Source: Methylomarinum sp. Ch1-1 (GTDB lineage: Bacteria; Pseudomonadota; Gammaproteobacteria; Methylococcales; Methylomonadaceae). From it: DNA of 64,000 bases. The notes under the pieces are model-generated. The model was not told the origin of the DNA. It ran no database searches and saw only the letters and a program-made list of their open reading frames with translations. Below are positions 45,173 through 55,739 of the stretch, piece after piece (the stretch's first letter is position 1; each line of letters opens with the position of its first letter). Made by a program: the position numbers and the translations under genes. The stretch covers positions 1,364,001 to 1,428,000 of the forward strand of contig NZ_CP157743.1 of NCBI RefSeq assembly GCF_030717995.2, given 5' to 3'.

Positions 45173-46612
45173 ATGGCATTATTAAATCAAGTAACTCAAT
45201 CCATTCTGGCGCCGCATGGCATGCAGACCGGCGATATCGATCAAGTGATGGCGAAGCTGCTCAGCGTGCCGGTGGATGCGGCCGATATTTATTTTCAAAC
45301 CAGTCATTTCGAGTCCTGGGTGCTGGAAGGCGGCATCATCAAGGAAGGCAGCCATAATATCGATCATGGCGCCGGGGTGCGGGTGGTCTCCGGGGAGAAA
45401 ACCGGCTTTGCCTACAGTGATCGACTTGAACTGCCGATATTGTTGGAGGCGGCCAATAACGTCAAAGCCATCGTTCGGCAAGGACAGAACAGGCAAACTC
45501 GGGTCGAAGAATCCGGCAATTGGCCGCAGTTTTATGCGCCGTTGAATCCGTTAAGTTCGCTGCCGGACCAGGAAAAAGTCGATTTGTTACGAGACGTCGA
45601 CGCTTATACCCGCCGGCTCGATCCGCGCATCGAGGAGGTGATCGTCAGCCTGGCCGGAGTTTACGAGAATGTGCTGATCGCCAATCAGGACGGAGCGCTG
45701 GCAGCCGATATTCGGCCGTTGGTCAGAATGAATGTCAGCGTCATCATCGAGGAAAACGGACGCCGCGAACGCGGCAGCATGGGCGGCGGAGCGCGCGCCG
45801 ATTACGGTTATTTTCTCGATCAGGATAGGGCGCGGGATTATGGTCGTGAAGCGGTCAGGCAGGCCCAGGTGAATTTAGAGGCCGGTGATGCGCCGGCCGG
45901 CGCGATGACGGTCGTATTGGGTCCGGGATGGCCCGGTATCCTGCTGCACGAAGCCATCGGTCACGGGCTGGAGGGCGATTTTAACCGCAAAGGCACTTCC
46001 GCATTCAGCGGCAAGCTCGGTCAGCGCGTCGCCTCGGATTTATGCACCGTCGTCGATGACGGCACCCTGCCCGGACGTCGAGGTTCCTTGAGCATCGATG
46101 ACGAAGGCACGCCGAGCGAAAAAACCGTGTTGATTGAAAACGGAATTTTGCAAGGCTATATGCAGGATACGCTGAATGCCCGCTTGATGGGGGTGAAGGC
46201 GACCGGCAACGGCCGGCGCGAGTCCTATGCTCATTTGCCGATGCCGCGCATGACCAACACCTATATGCAACCCGGCCCGCATAATCCGGAAGAAATTATC
46301 GCATCGGTCAAGAAAGGCTTGTATGCGAGTAATTTTGGCGGCGGACAAGTGGATATCACCTCTGGCAAGTTTGTATTTTCGGCCAGTGAGGCCTATATGA
46401 TCGAAAATGGCAAGCTTACCCGGCCTGTCAAGGGCGCCACATTGATCGGCAACGGTCCCGATGTGTTAACCCGGGTGTCGATGGTGGGTACCGACCTGGA
46501 GTTGGACAGCGGTGTCGGCACCTGTGGCAAGGAAGGGCAGAGCGTTCCGGTCGGCGTGGGACAGCCTACCTTGAAAATCGATGGCTTGACCGTCGGCGGA
46601 ACCAGCGTTTAA
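45173..46612 (+). CDS. tldD: Metalloprotease TldD
   Basis: 479 aa catalytic subunit of the TldD/TldE protease, which trims peptides such as microcin B17 and CcdA. The zinc site [11 protein letters not shown] (HExxxH) is intact, near residue 260. Usual C-terminal [17 protein letters not shown] is present. It is followed by pmbA, 19 bp downstream. Confidence 0.96.
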   Translation: MALLNQVTQSILAPHGMQTGDIDQVMAKLLSVPVDAADIYFQTSHFESWVLEGGIIKEGSHNIDHGAGVRVVSGEKTGFAYSDRLELPILLEAANNVKAIVRQGQNRQTRVEESGNWPQFYAPLNPLSSLPDQEKVDLLRDVDAYTRRLDPRIEEVIVSLAGVYENVLIANQDGALAADIRPLVRMNVSVIIEENGRRERGSMGGGARADYGYFLDQDRARDYGREAVRQAQVNLEAGDAPAGAMTVVLGPGWPGILLHEAIGHGLEGDFNRKGTSAFSGKLGQRVASDLCTVVDDGTLPGRRGSLSIDDEGTPSEKTVLIENGILQGYMQDTLNARLMGVKATGNGRRESYAHLPMPRMTNTYMQPGPHNPEEIIASVKKGLYASNFGGGQVDITSGKFVFSASEAYMIENGKLTRPVKGATLIGNGPDVLTRVSMVGTDLELDSGVGTCGKEGQSVPVGVGQPTLKIDGLTVGGTSV

Positions 46613-46631
46613 CAGCTAAAAAGGCTTTATT

Positions 46632-47963
46632 GTGCAAAACCAGGAACAAATTAATCAGCTAAAAAATATCGTTCAGGATCTGTTGAATGAGGCCGAAAGA
46701 CAGGGGGCCAGCGCCGCCGAAGCCGGCCTCAGTGTCGATAACGGATTGTCCGTCACGGCGCGGATGGGCGATGTGGAAACGATCGAATATCATTGCGATC
46801 AGGGGCTGGCCATCGCGGTGTATTTCGATCAGCGCAAAGGCTCCGCCAGCAGCAATGATTTATCGCCCGAAGCCTTGAAAGAAACGGTCAAGGCGGCCTG
46901 CAGCATCGCCCGTTACGCCAGCGAGGACCCCTATGCCGGCTTGCCGGAAAAACGGTTGCTGGCGACCGAATTTCGCGATCTGGATCTAAACCATCCTTGG
47001 TCGTTGGATGCCGAGCAGGCGATCGCTCTCGCCGTCCAATGCGAGAATGCCGCGCGCGCTTATCATGCCGATATCAGTAATTCCGAAGGCGCCAGCGTTA
47101 ACAGCCACCAGGGGGTGAGGGTTTTAGGGAATTCCTTGGGGTTTCTTCATGGCTATCGGTCCAGCCGGCACTCCGTCAGTTGTTCGGTGTTGGCCGGACG
47201 CGATGAGCGGATGCAGCGCGATTACTGGTACACCGTGTCCAGGGATCCCGGTCAGCTGGAATCGGTGGTCGCCGTCGGTGAAAAAGCCGCGCAACGCGCC
47301 TTGCGCAGACAAGGCGCGCGCAGCCTGTCGACCCGTCAGTGTCCAGTGCTCTATGCGCCGGAAATGGCCACCGGCTTGATCGGCTCGTTGGCCGGCGCGA
47401 TCAGCGGCGGCAATCTATATCGCAAGTCGTCGTTTTTGTTGGATGCGCTGGACACCCCGATCATGCCGGAATTTGTCCGTATCCATGAACAGCCGTTTCT
47501 GCAAGGCGCGTTGGGCAGCGCCAATTATGACGCCGAAGGGGTGGCCACTAGCGCACGCGATATCGTCACCGACGGTATATTGCAGTCTTATCTGTTGAGT
47601 AGTTATTCGGCGCGTAAACTGGGCATGCAAAGCACCGGCAATGCCGGCGGCGTTCATAACCTGACCGTCGACGCGGGCGATAATGACTTCGCTGCGATGC
47701 TGAAGCAAATGGGCGACGGTCTGCTGGTGACTGAATTGATGGGGCAAGGGGTCAACATGGTGACCGGCGATTATTCTCGCGGCGCCTCGGGTTTCTGGGT
47801 CGAAAACGGCGAAATCAGCTATCCGGTCCAGGAGATTACCATCGCCGGCAATCTGAAAGATATGTTCAAACATATCGTCGCGATCGGCAACGATGTCGAT
47901 TATCGCGGCAACATCCGCACCGGCTCGATTTTGGTCGAGCAGATGTCGGTGGCCGGGGAATGA
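46632..47963 (+). CDS. pmbA: TldE/PmbA, partner of TldD
   Basis: 443 aa, non-catalytic TldE subunit, which lacks the HExxxH motif but keeps the fold (STGNAGGVHNLTV, FWVENGEISYPV). The start is GTG at 46632; no ATG is available nearby. Adjacent to tldD, though in E. coli the two are apart. Confidence 0.95.
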   Translation: MQNQEQINQLKNIVQDLLNEAERQGASAAEAGLSVDNGLSVTARMGDVETIEYHCDQGLAIAVYFDQRKGSASSNDLSPEALKETVKAACSIARYASEDPYAGLPEKRLLATEFRDLDLNHPWSLDAEQAIALAVQCENAARAYHADISNSEGASVNSHQGVRVLGNSLGFLHGYRSSRHSVSCSVLAGRDERMQRDYWYTVSRDPGQLESVVAVGEKAAQRALRRQGARSLSTRQCPVLYAPEMATGLIGSLAGAISGGNLYRKSSFLLDALDTPIMPEFVRIHEQPFLQGALGSANYDAEGVATSARDIVTDGILQSYLLSSYSARKLGMQSTGNAGGVHNLTVDAGDNDFAAMLKQMGDGLLVTELMGQGVNMVTGDYSRGASGFWVENGEISYPVQEITIAGNLKDMFKHIVAIGNDVDYRGNIRTGSILVEQMSVAGE

Positions 47964-48050
47964 TTTCATAAACCGCGGAGGCGCAAGAGTCGGAGATTCT
48001 GGGAATAAAGTGCTCTTAGCCTACGCGGGTATTGTTTTTAATAGCGATTA

Positions 48051-48090
48051 ACTTACCGCAGGTTGTTTCCTGAAACAGGCTGCGGTAAGT
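48051..48090. terminator. Hairpin between convergent pmbA and pyrD
   Basis: ACTTACCGCA and TGCGGTAAGT form an outer stem, with an inner GTTTC/GAAAC stem. No long T-run follows. The flanks (CTGTGTCTCTGCGGTG) look like common genomic repeat sequence. Confidence 0.55.
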
Positions 48091-48155
48091 TTATAGCCAT
48101 TTAAAACTATGCCGAATAATTGCAATTTCTCTGTGTCTCTGCGGTGATAATTCAT

Positions 48156-49169
48156 TCAAAGGTTCTGCAATATATCCTCAAGTAATTGCGGTCCTTTATA
48201 GATCAGGCCGCTGTAGATCTGCACCAGGCTGGCGCCGGCGTCCAGCTTTTCCTGGGCGTCGGCGGCGCTGAGGATGCCGCCGGCGGCGATAATCGGCAGC
48301 TGCCCGTTCAATTCTCCCGCCAGCGCCTTGACCACACGGGTAGAGCTTTCCTTGACCGGCGCACCGCTGAGACCGCCGGCCTCTTCGGCATGACGGTGGC
48401 CTTGAATCTTGTCTCTGGCGATCGTGGTATTGGTGGCAATGACGCCGTCGATGGCGAATTCCTTCAATAGTCCGGCAATATGACTGATTTCCTCATCGCT
48501 CAGGTCCGGGGCGATTTTGACGACCAGCGGGACATGTTTGTCATATTGACCTTGCAGCTTCTGATGTTCTTCCTTCAGCGCCGACAGTAGTCGCCTGATT
48601 TCATCGCCTTGTTGCAATTGGCGCAGGTTTTGGGTGTTCGGCGAAGAGATGTTGACCGTGATATAGCCGGCCAGCGGATAGCTTTTGCGCAAGCCGATCA
48701 GGTAATCGTCGGCGGCGTTTTCGATCGGTGTGTCGAAATTCTTTCCTATGTTGATGCCCAGCACGCCGCGGTAACGGCAGCGCTGGACTTGCTCCAGCAA
48801 ATGATCGATGCCCAGATTATTGAAGCCCATGCGGTTGATGATGGCCTGGTGTTCAGGCAGTCTGAACAGGCGGGGCTTGGGATTGCCCGGTTGCGGCCTG
48901 GGGGTGACGGTGCCGATCTCGATAAAGCCGAAGCCCAGATCCGCCAAGGCGTCAATATAATCGCCGTTTTTGTCCAGTCCGGCCGCCAATCCTACCGGAT
49001 TGTTAAACGTCAAGCCCATGACGCTGACGGGTTTGTCGCTGGACTTGGCGCGCGACAGTGCCGACAAGCCGGTTTGATGGGCCAGTTGCAGCAGTGTTAG
49101 GGTGACATGATGCGCGGTTTCCGGGTCTAATGAAAACAGTGCGGGACGGAGCAGCGGATAAAGATTCAT
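48156..49169 (-). CDS. pyrD: Dihydroorotate dehydrogenase (quinone), class 2
   Basis: 337 aa, FMN enzyme of pyrimidine synthesis linked to the quinone pool at the inner membrane. The N-terminal membrane helix pair ([21 protein letters not shown]) marks class 2. Active-site [14 protein letters not shown] with the base Ser, and the FMN segments GAGLDKN-like [11 protein letters not shown] and IAAGGI, are present. It is 17 bp from thiO. Confidence 0.97.
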   Translation of the reverse strand: MNLYPLLRPALFSLDPETAHHVTLTLLQLAHQTGLSALSRAKSSDKPVSVMGLTFNNPVGLAAGLDKNGDYIDALADLGFGFIEIGTVTPRPQPGNPKPRLFRLPEHQAIINRMGFNNLGIDHLLEQVQRCRYRGVLGINIGKNFDTPIENAADDYLIGLRKSYPLAGYITVNISSPNTQNLRQLQQGDEIRRLLSALKEEHQKLQGQYDKHVPLVVKIAPDLSDEEISHIAGLLKEFAIDGVIATNTTIARDKIQGHRHAEEAGGLSGAPVKESSTRVVKALAGELNGQLPIIAAGGILSAADAQEKLDAGASLVQIYSGLIYKGPQLLEDILQNL

Positions 49170-49186
49170 GGCAGTGGCTTGTCGGG

Positions 49187-50278
49187 TTAACGGTTGATTT
49201 GATACGGCGTCGGGTCCAGTGGCGGTGTGCGTTTCAGCATCAGGTCGGCCAATAGCGTCGCCGAGGCGGGCCCCATGACCAGGCCGTTGCGGAAATGACC
49301 GGCGTTGATATAGAGATTGTCGACTTGTGGATGTCGGCCAATATAGGGCACGCCCTCGGCGGTGCCGGGTCTGAGGCCGGCCCAGTGGGCTATGACCGGG
49401 TAGTCGAGCAAGGCCGGAAATAATTGCGTGGCGAATTGGTACAGCCGGTTTTTGGCCTGCGCGCTGGTTTCCTTGACGAAGCCGGTTTGTTCCACGGTGC
49501 TGCCGGCCAGGATGCGGCCGTCTCGCCGTGGAATCAAATACTGGTCGCCATCCAAGATCATATGTGACAAGGTGTCCGGCCGCGCCTCGAATAATAGCAT
49601 TTCGCCTTTGACCGGCTGGATATCGACGGCTTGCTGCCGTTCGGGGAAATGTTTGGCCAGCAATTCACCGGTCCAGGCGCCGGTCGCGATGACTAGCTGA
49701 TCGGTGTCGATTGCGTCTTCGGTCGTCGTAATGGAGGCGACCCGGTCGTGCTGGATAGCGATCTTGGTGATGTCGCGGTTCTCCAGGAACCGCACGCCGG
49801 CGGTCATTAAGAAGGCCTTTAACGATTTCAGCAAGCGCGGATTGCGGGCTTGAGCGATTTCCGGCAGCCACAACGGGTGTTCGGGGGCGGTATGCAACGC
49901 GCTAAAGAACCGCTCGTCGGCTGACTGATAAGCGATGTCGTTCTTTACGCACCAGTCGAGGGCCTGGGCGAAATCGGGATTTTTGCAGATCAGCAGGCCG
50001 CAGTCATACCATTCCGGATCGATGCCGGTGGCTTCGTATAATTCTCGAGAAAGAAGCGGATATTTTGCCAGGCTGACCTTCACCAAGTCGGTAATGGCCT
50101 GCGCCTGTCGCCACGGATAGAGCGGCAGCAGTATGCCGCCGCCGGCCCAGGAGGATTCCTGTCCGGTCCGCGATTTGTCCAGAACGGTGACTTGGCGGCC
50201 GGCTTGCATCAGTTCTTTGGCCGTCAACAGGCCGTTGATGCCGCCACCGATGATGGTGATGTCGGAAGAATGTTTCAT
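49187..50278 (-). CDS. thiO: Glycine oxidase ThiO
   Basis: 363 aa FAD enzyme making iminoglycine for the thiazole half of thiamine. The dinucleotide motif [13 protein letters not shown] is at residues 11-23; the C-terminal [10 protein letters not shown] and [12 protein letters not shown] are family signatures. A DAO-superfamily alternative substrate cannot be ruled out, but length and motifs favour ThiO. pyrD follows 17 bp downstream. Confidence 0.92.
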   Translation of the reverse strand: MKHSSDITIIGGGINGLLTAKELMQAGRQVTVLDKSRTGQESSWAGGGILLPLYPWRQAQAITDLVKVSLAKYPLLSRELYEATGIDPEWYDCGLLICKNPDFAQALDWCVKNDIAYQSADERFFSALHTAPEHPLWLPEIAQARNPRLLKSLKAFLMTAGVRFLENRDITKIAIQHDRVASITTTEDAIDTDQLVIATGAWTGELLAKHFPERQQAVDIQPVKGEMLLFEARPDTLSHMILDGDQYLIPRRDGRILAGSTVEQTGFVKETSAQAKNRLYQFATQLFPALLDYPVIAHWAGLRPGTAEGVPYIGRHPQVDNLYINAGHFRNGLVMGPASATLLADLMLKRTPPLDPTPYQINR

Positions 50279-50432
50279 GTATAGGGAGAGGTTGTTTCGT
50301 ATGGCAAATCAGACTGATATCCGCTGCTGCTGGATGATGTTTCCTCGAGTCTTGGAGGTCGGAGCGGCCTGAAAATGCCGTAGCCATTATAGGCGATGTC
50401 TGGTTTATTGAAAATGCCCGCGCTTATAGCGC

Positions 50433-50609
50433 AGCAATTCCCAATTTGAGCGTTTTAGAGGCGTTTAGGAATATGCACAAAATAACTTCCCGAAACAGTA
50501 GGCTTTGTGGAGGTTCGGTAACTCGCTTGACAGGACGCCGTTCACCCAGCACCTAAATTATCCTGGAATGTAAAATATAGTCCGGTAGCCATGGAGTTTA
50601 GGTGCTGGG
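50433..50609. repeat. Family A repeat copy 5, truncated
   Basis: The left end AGCAATTCCCAATTTGAGCG is clear, then about 90 bp without family match, then a family B segment (50541-50609). The right end and the hairpin module are missing. Confidence 0.65.
50541..50609. repeat. Family B segment in A copy 5
   Basis: TTCACCCAGCACCTAAAT, centre CTGGAATGTAAAATATAG, then GTTTAGGTGCTGGG. Confidence 0.75.
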
Positions 50610-50754
50610 CTCTCGTGGGCTTATGGTAAAAAAGACAACAACAATGTTGTTTTTTTTTGACATGCTCTTGTATTGGTTTATTTATGTGCTATATGTTATT
50701 GATAAATAATGGATAGGGAAAAGAAAAGAAATGCGGTTAATTGTTGTAAGGAAC

Positions 50755-50783
50755 TTGTAAGGAGGGGGATTAGCTGCTATTAT
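50755..50783 (+). promoter_or_regulatory. Predicted sigma70-type promoter for the outer-membrane gene
   Basis: TTGTAA (50755-50760), 17-bp spacer, TATTAT (50778-50783). The ATG lies 75 nt further on, after CTTGAGGGGGGAT. Confidence 0.5.
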
Positions 50784-50858
50784 CAAGACCGTGAAAAAAA
50801 TCTGTGTTGTATTAGAGCAAATACAGTGTAATAACAACAACCTCTTGAGGGGGGATCA

Positions 50859-51761
50859 ATGACATTTAAAAAGACTAACGTAGCGCTCGGCGTGGCCGCA
50901 GCGACATTAACAATGGCCGGTGCGATGGTTTCTCCACAAGCCGCTGCTCATTCGAAAGCGGAACGCGTCGCCGATGCGACCGCGAAAAAAACCGAAGCCT
51001 TGGAAATGCAAGTTAACCAAATGGCGGCGATGATGAAGGCGATGCAAGCCGAACTGAATCGCGTCAAGGCCGCTTCCACCGACGCCACGTCCGTGAATGC
51101 GGCGAAGGTTCAGGAACTGGATCAATGGATGTCGTCAGTTAAGAGTGCGCCGGTTCATGTGGCCAGCAAAGACCACACCTTCTCGGTACGCGGCGGTTGG
51201 ATGCAGTTCGACGATAACCGGGGTTCGACTGCGGGTCTAGCCGGTTCGGGTCTGGGTCAAGATGTATTGACCAGCGATACCGATGACGACGCGTTCTATT
51301 ATGGCGGCGCGATCGATTTCAACCTGAATAACGACATGTTCGGCCTGATGGACGATACCTCATCGATCATCGAATTGGGCATCGAATATGCCGAATTGAC
51401 CGATGATAAAGTTAATGGCCTTCAAAGTGTCATTACAGGCACTGCAGGGACTGATTTACAGCAGCGTGTCACCGTCAACATGCTGAGAATCAGCGCGGCG
51501 ACCAAGATCAAGTTCATGCACGGCAGCAAATTTAGACCGTGGATCATCCCAGCCGGTCTGGACATCAACATCATCAGTCCGCCGTCTGATGCGGTAACCG
51601 TATTGAACACCGGCATGCAGTTCGGCGCCGGTGCGGAATACGAAATCCTGGACGGCATCGTGCTGGGCGCGGACAGCCGCTACCATTGGTCACCGGATGA
51701 TGTCGACGGCGTCGACACCGATGGCTTCACCGTGGGCGGCTCGCTCGGTTTCCGTTTCTAA
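50859..51761 (+). CDS. Outer-membrane beta-barrel protein with N-terminal coiled coil
   Basis: 300 aa. A signal peptide (about residues 1-31, ending SPQAAA) is followed by a coiled-coil stretch (ALEMQVNQMAAMMKAMQAEL), a linker, and from about residue 105 alternating beta strands ending in GFTVGGSLGFRF, with the terminal Phe recognised by the BAM complex. The N-terminal coiled coil could contact peptidoglycan. Strong ribosome site (TTGAGGGGGG), own promoter and terminator suggest an abundant product. Specific substrate unknown. Confidence 0.82.
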   Translation: MTFKKTNVALGVAAATLTMAGAMVSPQAAAHSKAERVADATAKKTEALEMQVNQMAAMMKAMQAELNRVKAASTDATSVNAAKVQELDQWMSSVKSAPVHVASKDHTFSVRGGWMQFDDNRGSTAGLAGSGLGQDVLTSDTDDDAFYYGGAIDFNLNNDMFGLMDDTSSIIELGIEYAELTDDKVNGLQSVITGTAGTDLQQRVTVNMLRISAATKIKFMHGSKFRPWIIPAGLDINIISPPSDAVTVLNTGMQFGAGAEYEILDGIVLGADSRYHWSPDDVDGVDTDGFTVGGSLGFRF

Positions 51762-51786
51762 GATCTTCAGATCTTGGCGAGACCCG

Positions 51787-51818
51787 AAAAGGGGAGGCGT
51801 TAAGCCTCCCCTTTTTTT
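51787..51818 (+). terminator. Rho-independent terminator
   Basis: AAAAGGGGAGGC / GCCTCCCCTTTT stem with T-run, 25 bp after the outer-membrane gene. Confidence 0.93.
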
Positions 51819-51850
51819 ATGGCTAAAATAATTTAGGTGCAAGGTGCCTG

Positions 51851-51947
51851 GGCGGGGCGGGTTATTCAACCCGCCCCGAATGTTTTGGTTTTTAGTTTGG
51901 CATAGGATTGAAAGATTCAGGCCGGGGTTACAAACCCCGGCCTGCTC
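51851..51947. repeat. Two adjacent palindromes
   Basis: GGGGCGGGTT/AACCCGCCCC (about 51853-51879) and AGGCCGGGGTT/AACCCCGGCCT (about 51920-51944). They lie between the outer-membrane gene and pip; role unknown. Confidence 0.6.
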
Positions 51948-52048
51948 AAGAATAAGGGCGCGCGCCGACATCGATAGGTGCTTTCACGGTATAATGAAAA
52001 ACGAATTGCAGAGACATTCACCGCACCTTGTTGGCATATTATTGACGC

Positions 52049-52999
52049 ATGAAATCGCTATACCCCGAAATCGAACCCTTCCATTCCTTTTTGCTCGAAA
52101 CCGATTCCGTTCATCAAGTTTATGTCGAACAGTGCGGCAATGCGCAAGGTTTTCCGGTTATTTTTTTGCATGGCGGTCCCTGTTCCGGCTGTAGACCCGA
52201 TCACCGCCGCTTCTTCGATCCCGAACGCTATCACATCATCCTGATGGACCAACGCGGCTGCGGTCGCTCCGAGCCGTTCGGCGAATTGCAAGACAATACC
52301 ACTCAGGAGCTGATCGACGATATGGAGCGGATTAGGCAGCGCTTGCATATAGAACGTTGGCTATTGTTCGGTGGTTCCTGGGGCGGCGCACTGGCCTTGT
52401 TATATGCTCAACAGCATCGCCGGCATGTGGCCGGCATGGTTATACGCGGCGTATTTTTGGCCCGACAACGGGATTTGGACTGGTTCATCAAAGACGGCGC
52501 CGGTCGGATCTATCCCGAGCAATGGCAAGCACTGGTCAGCAGTATTCCGGAATCGCAACGCGCGGATCTGTTGGCGGGCCTGTGCGATACCGCCTTCGGC
52601 GCCGATGAAGTCGCGAAGAGGCGCATGACCCGGGCCTGGATGGCCTGGGGCGGGCAGACGGCGTTAGGCGCCGATTATCAGGCCGATGACGGGCCCGAAC
52701 ATATCACGGAAAACATGGTGCGGCAGGTGCAGATGGAAATGCATTTTGCAAAAAACCGGTATTTCATCGCTGAGAATCAGATTTTGGAGCGCTGCGCCGC
52801 GTTGCAGAACATTCCAACGGTGATCGTGCATGGTCGAAATGACCTGGTGTGTCCGATGGAGGCGGGTTACAGTCTGGCCAATGCATTGCCGGAGGCGGAA
52901 TATATCGTATTGCCGGCTGCCGGTCACGTCGCTCAGGGCAAGGAAATGATCGACGCCTTGGTGTCGGCAACTGATAGAATATTGCCCTGTATGAAATAA
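52049..52999 (+). CDS. pip: Proline iminopeptidase
   Basis: 316 aa alpha/beta hydrolase (S33) that removes N-terminal proline. Oxyanion loop HGGPCSGC (family HGGPG), nucleophile elbow GGSWGG, then catalytic Asp in HGRNDLVCP and His in AAGHVAQG. Length matches the monomeric bacterial enzyme. It is followed 11 bp later by ubiX. Confidence 0.94.
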   Translation: MKSLYPEIEPFHSFLLETDSVHQVYVEQCGNAQGFPVIFLHGGPCSGCRPDHRRFFDPERYHIILMDQRGCGRSEPFGELQDNTTQELIDDMERIRQRLHIERWLLFGGSWGGALALLYAQQHRRHVAGMVIRGVFLARQRDLDWFIKDGAGRIYPEQWQALVSSIPESQRADLLAGLCDTAFGADEVAKRRMTRAWMAWGGQTALGADYQADDGPEHITENMVRQVQMEMHFAKNRYFIAENQILERCAALQNIPTVIVHGRNDLVCPMEAGYSLANALPEAEYIVLPAAGHVAQGKEMIDALVSATDRILPCMK

Positions 53000-53010
53000 C
53001 GGAAAATGCA

Positions 53011-53586
53011 TTGAGTAACGAGAAAAAACGTTTGGTCATCGCGATGACCGGAGCGACCGGTGCGATTTACGGAGTCAGGATGCTGCAAGTGCTGCGAGAG
53101 CAGCCGGATTGGGAATCGCATCTGGTGATTTCCAAGGCCGGTCTGGTCAACCTGAAATACGAACTGGAGATGGAGCGTTCGGCGCTGCAAGCCTTGGCCG
53201 ATGTCACTCATGGCATCGATGACATCGCTTCTTGTATCGCCAGCGGCTCGTTCAAGACCGAAGGGGTGGTCGTCGCGCCCTGCTCAATGAAGACGTTGGC
53301 GGCGATCGCGCATGGCTTCGGCGATAACCTGATTTCCCGCGCCGCCGACGTAGCGTTGAAGGAGCGGCGCAAGGTCGTGATCATGCCGCGGGAAACGCCG
53401 TTGAACCTGGCCCATATCCGCAACATGGCGGCCGCCACCGAGATGGGGGCGATTATTTATCCGCCGATGCCGGCTTTCTACAACAAGTCGGATTCGGTCA
53501 GGGCGATGGTCGATGAGGGCGTCGGTCGCATCTTGGATATGTACGGCATAAACGCCGGGCTGTTCAGCGAATGGAAGGGGCTCTAG
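53011..53586 (+). CDS. ubiX: Flavin prenyltransferase UbiX
   Basis: 191 aa; makes prenylated FMN, the cofactor of the UbiD decarboxylase in ubiquinone synthesis. Motifs: MTGATGAIYGVRML for the FMN site, APCSMKTLAAIAHG and VIMPRETPLNLAHIRNM. The start is TTG at 53011; the nearest ATG is out of frame and short. Probably cotranscribed with pip. Confidence 0.95.
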   Translation: MSNEKKRLVIAMTGATGAIYGVRMLQVLREQPDWESHLVISKAGLVNLKYELEMERSALQALADVTHGIDDIASCIASGSFKTEGVVVAPCSMKTLAAIAHGFGDNLISRAADVALKERRKVVIMPRETPLNLAHIRNMAAATEMGAIIYPPMPAFYNKSDSVRAMVDEGVGRILDMYGINAGLFSEWKGL

Positions 53587-53626
53587 CGCCTGTCATGTTA
53601 TAAATGACGGGGGCTCGGTAGCTGCC

Positions 53627-53740
53627 AGCAATTCCCAGGTTGAGCATTTTGCTGTGTTTAGGGCATGGGGTATGTCTGTCGAGGAGCATCCTCGCCAAAC
53701 ACACCCCATGCCCTTTTTGAGCGCCAAACTGGAAATTGCT
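53627..53740. repeat. Family A repeat copy 6, minimal form
   Basis: 114 bp with AGCAATTCCCAGGTTG left end and complementary right end; arms GGGCATGGGGTATGT / ACACACCCCATGCCC. It has no B segment and no GGA module (GAGGAGCATCCTCGCC at its tip), and so shows the basic A backbone. Confidence 0.85.
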
Positions 53741-53916
53741 GCGGTAGATGCGAATTGCGCGGCTAAATTTGCGCCTACAATTACAATTGCCGACAGAATA
53801 ATAGTGTATGGGGCTGTACAAGTTCGGAAACCAGAAGAGATCACCCTGAAGAGTATGAAGATTGAATGCTATCCTTCGTGTGCTTCATGGTCTTCGGGGT
53901 GAATGATCGATGTTAC

Positions 53917-54078
53917 GTAATTATTCAGCGTAGTTTTATGTGAGGGAGTAGGTTATTGATTTATCGGGCTGTCTGCAACAGGACGTTGCAGTCAGAGCTT
54001 ACATGGAAGTATTCACGCGTCCCGAGAAATTAATGACCTACTGCCTAAATCCTGAAAGATACTGAATATAATAGATAC
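53917..54078. mobile_element. Family C MITE copy 3 (162 bp), inverted orientation
   Basis: GTAATTATTCAG left end and a decayed right end (CTGAATATAATAGATAC). Flanked by exact duplication GATGTTAC (53909-53916 and 54079-54086). It lies just past the pqqE 3' end. Confidence 0.88.
53973..54011 (+). other. Tandem ANGGA hairpin module in C copy 3
   Basis: Plus strand: CTGCAAC-AGGAC-GTTGCAG (53973-53991) and TAC-ATGGAA-GTA (54000-54011). This is the only module with the GGA strand on plus, since the element is inverted. Confidence 0.5.
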
Positions 54079-54097
54079 GATGTTACGCAGTCTACGG

Positions 54098-55222
54098 CTA
54101 AAAGCGCTTGGAATTCTTGCTGTTGCGGAAAATCAAAGGCTTTTCTTCGGCCGCTAAGGCCGTTTCTTTGGCCGAATCGATCGCTTCCTGAATGACATGG
54201 TGATGCGGCGATTTGCTGCACACCGGATCGGCGTTATACATGTCTCCGGTCATCAGGTAGGCCTGGCAGCGGCAGCCGCCGAAATCTTTTTCCTTTTCGT
54301 CGCAACTGCGGCAAGGCTCCTTCATCCAGTCATAGCCGCGGAAGAAGTTGAACGCTTTAGATTCGTTCCAGATCTCCGCGATGCTGTAATCTTTGACATT
54401 GGGGCAGTCCAGACCCGGTAGTTCGCGGGCGGAATGACAAGGCAGCGCGACGCCGTCCGGGGCGATGGTCAGGAAGGTGGTGCCCCAGCCGTTCATGCAG
54501 GCCTTGGGGCGGTCTTCGTAATAATCCGGTATCACGTAATAGATTTTCATTTTGCCGGCGACCTTTTCCTTATAGGCCTGGGCGATTTTTTCGGCTTCCT
54601 CGAACTGTTCCTGGGTCGGCAATAATAAATCCCGGTTGGCGTGGGCCCAGCCGTAATACTGGGTATTGGCCAGTTCCAGATAATCGGCGCCCAATGCCTC
54701 GGCCATCGCCAAAATCTCTGGCATTTGGTGGATATTCTCCCTGTGTATTACGACGCACAGCACCATCGGGTAGCCATGCTTCTTGACCAGTTTGGCGACT
54801 TCCTGCTTGTGTTGATAAGACTCGGTGCCGGCGATATGGTCGTTCAATTCCTGGGTGCTGGCCTGTATGCTGACCTGGATATGATCCAGCCCGGCTTGTT
54901 TTAATTCGACGATCTTGGCTTCGGTAAGGCCATAGCCGGAGGTGATCAGATTGGAGTAATACCCCAAATCCCGGGCGTGCCTGACTAGTTCGGGTAAATC
55001 CCGTCGGGTTAATGGTTCGCCGCCGGAAAAGCCCAGTTGTACCGCGCCCATCTGCCGTGCCTGGCTCAGTACGCGTTTCCAGTCTTCGGTGCCCAATTCA
55101 TCCGGATACTTGGCGTAATCCAATGGATTGGAGCAGTACGGACACTGCAGCGGACATTTGTAGCTGAGTTCCGCCAGCAGCCAGCGCGGCGGCGTGATGT
55201 TAGGGTTGTTGGATCCAGCCAT
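54098..55222 (-). CDS. pqqE: PQQ synthesis radical SAM enzyme PqqE
   Basis: About 374 aa; with PqqD it links Glu and Tyr side chains of PqqA, the first step to the PQQ cofactor. Radical SAM cluster CPLQCPYC (CxxxCxxC), the SAM-binding GFSGGEPL, and a C-terminal SPASM region with the Cys clusters CHS, CRSCDEK and GGCRCQ. Start chosen at 55222 (MAGSNNPN); the ATG at 55237 is an alternative. Both overlap pqqD, so coupling is likely. Confidence 0.96.
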   Translation of the reverse strand: MAGSNNPNITPPRWLLAELSYKCPLQCPYCSNPLDYAKYPDELGTEDWKRVLSQARQMGAVQLGFSGGEPLTRRDLPELVRHARDLGYYSNLITSGYGLTEAKIVELKQAGLDHIQVSIQASTQELNDHIAGTESYQHKQEVAKLVKKHGYPMVLCVVIHRENIHQMPEILAMAEALGADYLELANTQYYGWAHANRDLLLPTQEQFEEAEKIAQAYKEKVAGKMKIYYVIPDYYEDRPKACMNGWGTTFLTIAPDGVALPCHSARELPGLDCPNVKDYSIAEIWNESKAFNFFRGYDWMKEPCRSCDEKEKDFGGCRCQAYLMTGDMYNADPVCSKSPHHHVIQEAIDSAKETALAAEEKPLIFRNSKNSKRF

Positions 55223-55472
55223 TTTGTAATGCGACATTGAGAAAGTTGTTGATATCGTCCTTCAGACCGGATTGGGAAAATTTTTGTTCCAGTTCGTTAA
55301 CGATTTGTTCCAAATTGCGTTTGCCATCGCAAAGTTTGAGAATTTCGGCGGAGCTTTGATTCAACTCCACCATGCCTTCCGGATAGAGGATGACGTCTTT
55401 TTGTTGCGCTTCTTCCCATTGCAGGCGGTGCATGGGTGAGAAGCTGATCGTTTGATTGGGATTGATGCTCAT
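55200..55472 (-). CDS. pqqD: PqqA-binding chaperone PqqD
   Basis: 90 aa RiPP recognition protein that presents PqqA to PqqE. Family pattern: [24 protein letters not shown], then a C-terminal helix with NVALQNGWI. No ribosome site precedes the ATG: a palindrome ends 8 nt upstream (55481), so the native leader seems lost. It overlaps pqqE by 23 nt. Confidence 0.95.
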   Translation of the reverse strand: MSINPNQTISFSPMHRLQWEEAQQKDVILYPEGMVELNQSSAEILKLCDGKRNLEQIVNELEQKFSQSGLKDDINNFLNVALQNGWIQQP

Positions 55473-55480
55473 TTGTATAT

Positions 55481-55563
55481 GTAGGTTGGGCTGAATGAAA
55501 TGAAGCTCAACGAGTTAGGTGTTCCGGAAATGTTGGGCTTCGCTATCGCTCAACCCAACCTAC
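55481..55563. repeat. Palindromic repeat abutting the pqqD start
   Basis: GTAGGTTGGG and CCCAACCTAC ends, a common proteobacterial palindrome type. Read in the pqq sense it forms a stem-loop whose end is 8 nt before the pqqD ATG. The family C element next to it duplicated CGAAATGC at its border. Confidence 0.75.
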
Positions 55564-55627
55564 GAAATGCGTAACTATTCAGCATAAAAATGCTTTTACT
55601 ATCAGTCGCTTGCCCCAGAAGACGCCG

Positions 55628-55700
55628 TTCACCCAGCACCTAAATAAACGAAGATGATTTATCGCAGCCATTAGCCTATGGAATTTAGGTGCTGGGTAAA
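55628..55700. repeat. Family B segment in C copy 5
   Basis: TTCACCCAGCACCTAAAT and ATTTAGGTGCTGGG around a centre (AAGATGATTTATCGCAGCC) unlike the other copies. Confidence 0.75.
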
Positions 55701-55739
55701 TATGTCCCTATAGGCTTGGATGCGACATCCCTGTCGCAT
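55701..55739 (-). other. Tandem ANGGA hairpin module upstream of pqqD
   Basis: Minus strand: ATGCGAC-AGGGAT-GTCGCAT (55720-55739) and TAT-AGGGAC-ATA (55701-55712). The first contains ACAGGGATGT, an exact match to the CsrA core ACARGGAUGU. Same sense as the pqq operon. Confidence 0.55.

Larger units (their letters stand above)
50279..50858. other. Long intergenic region: repeat remnant and promoter
   Basis: 580 bp. The first half holds a truncated family A element with a family B segment (50433-50609). The second half is AT-rich and carries a probable promoter (50755-50783) and a 75-nt leader for the outer-membrane gene at 50859. No other gene was seen. Confidence 0.6.
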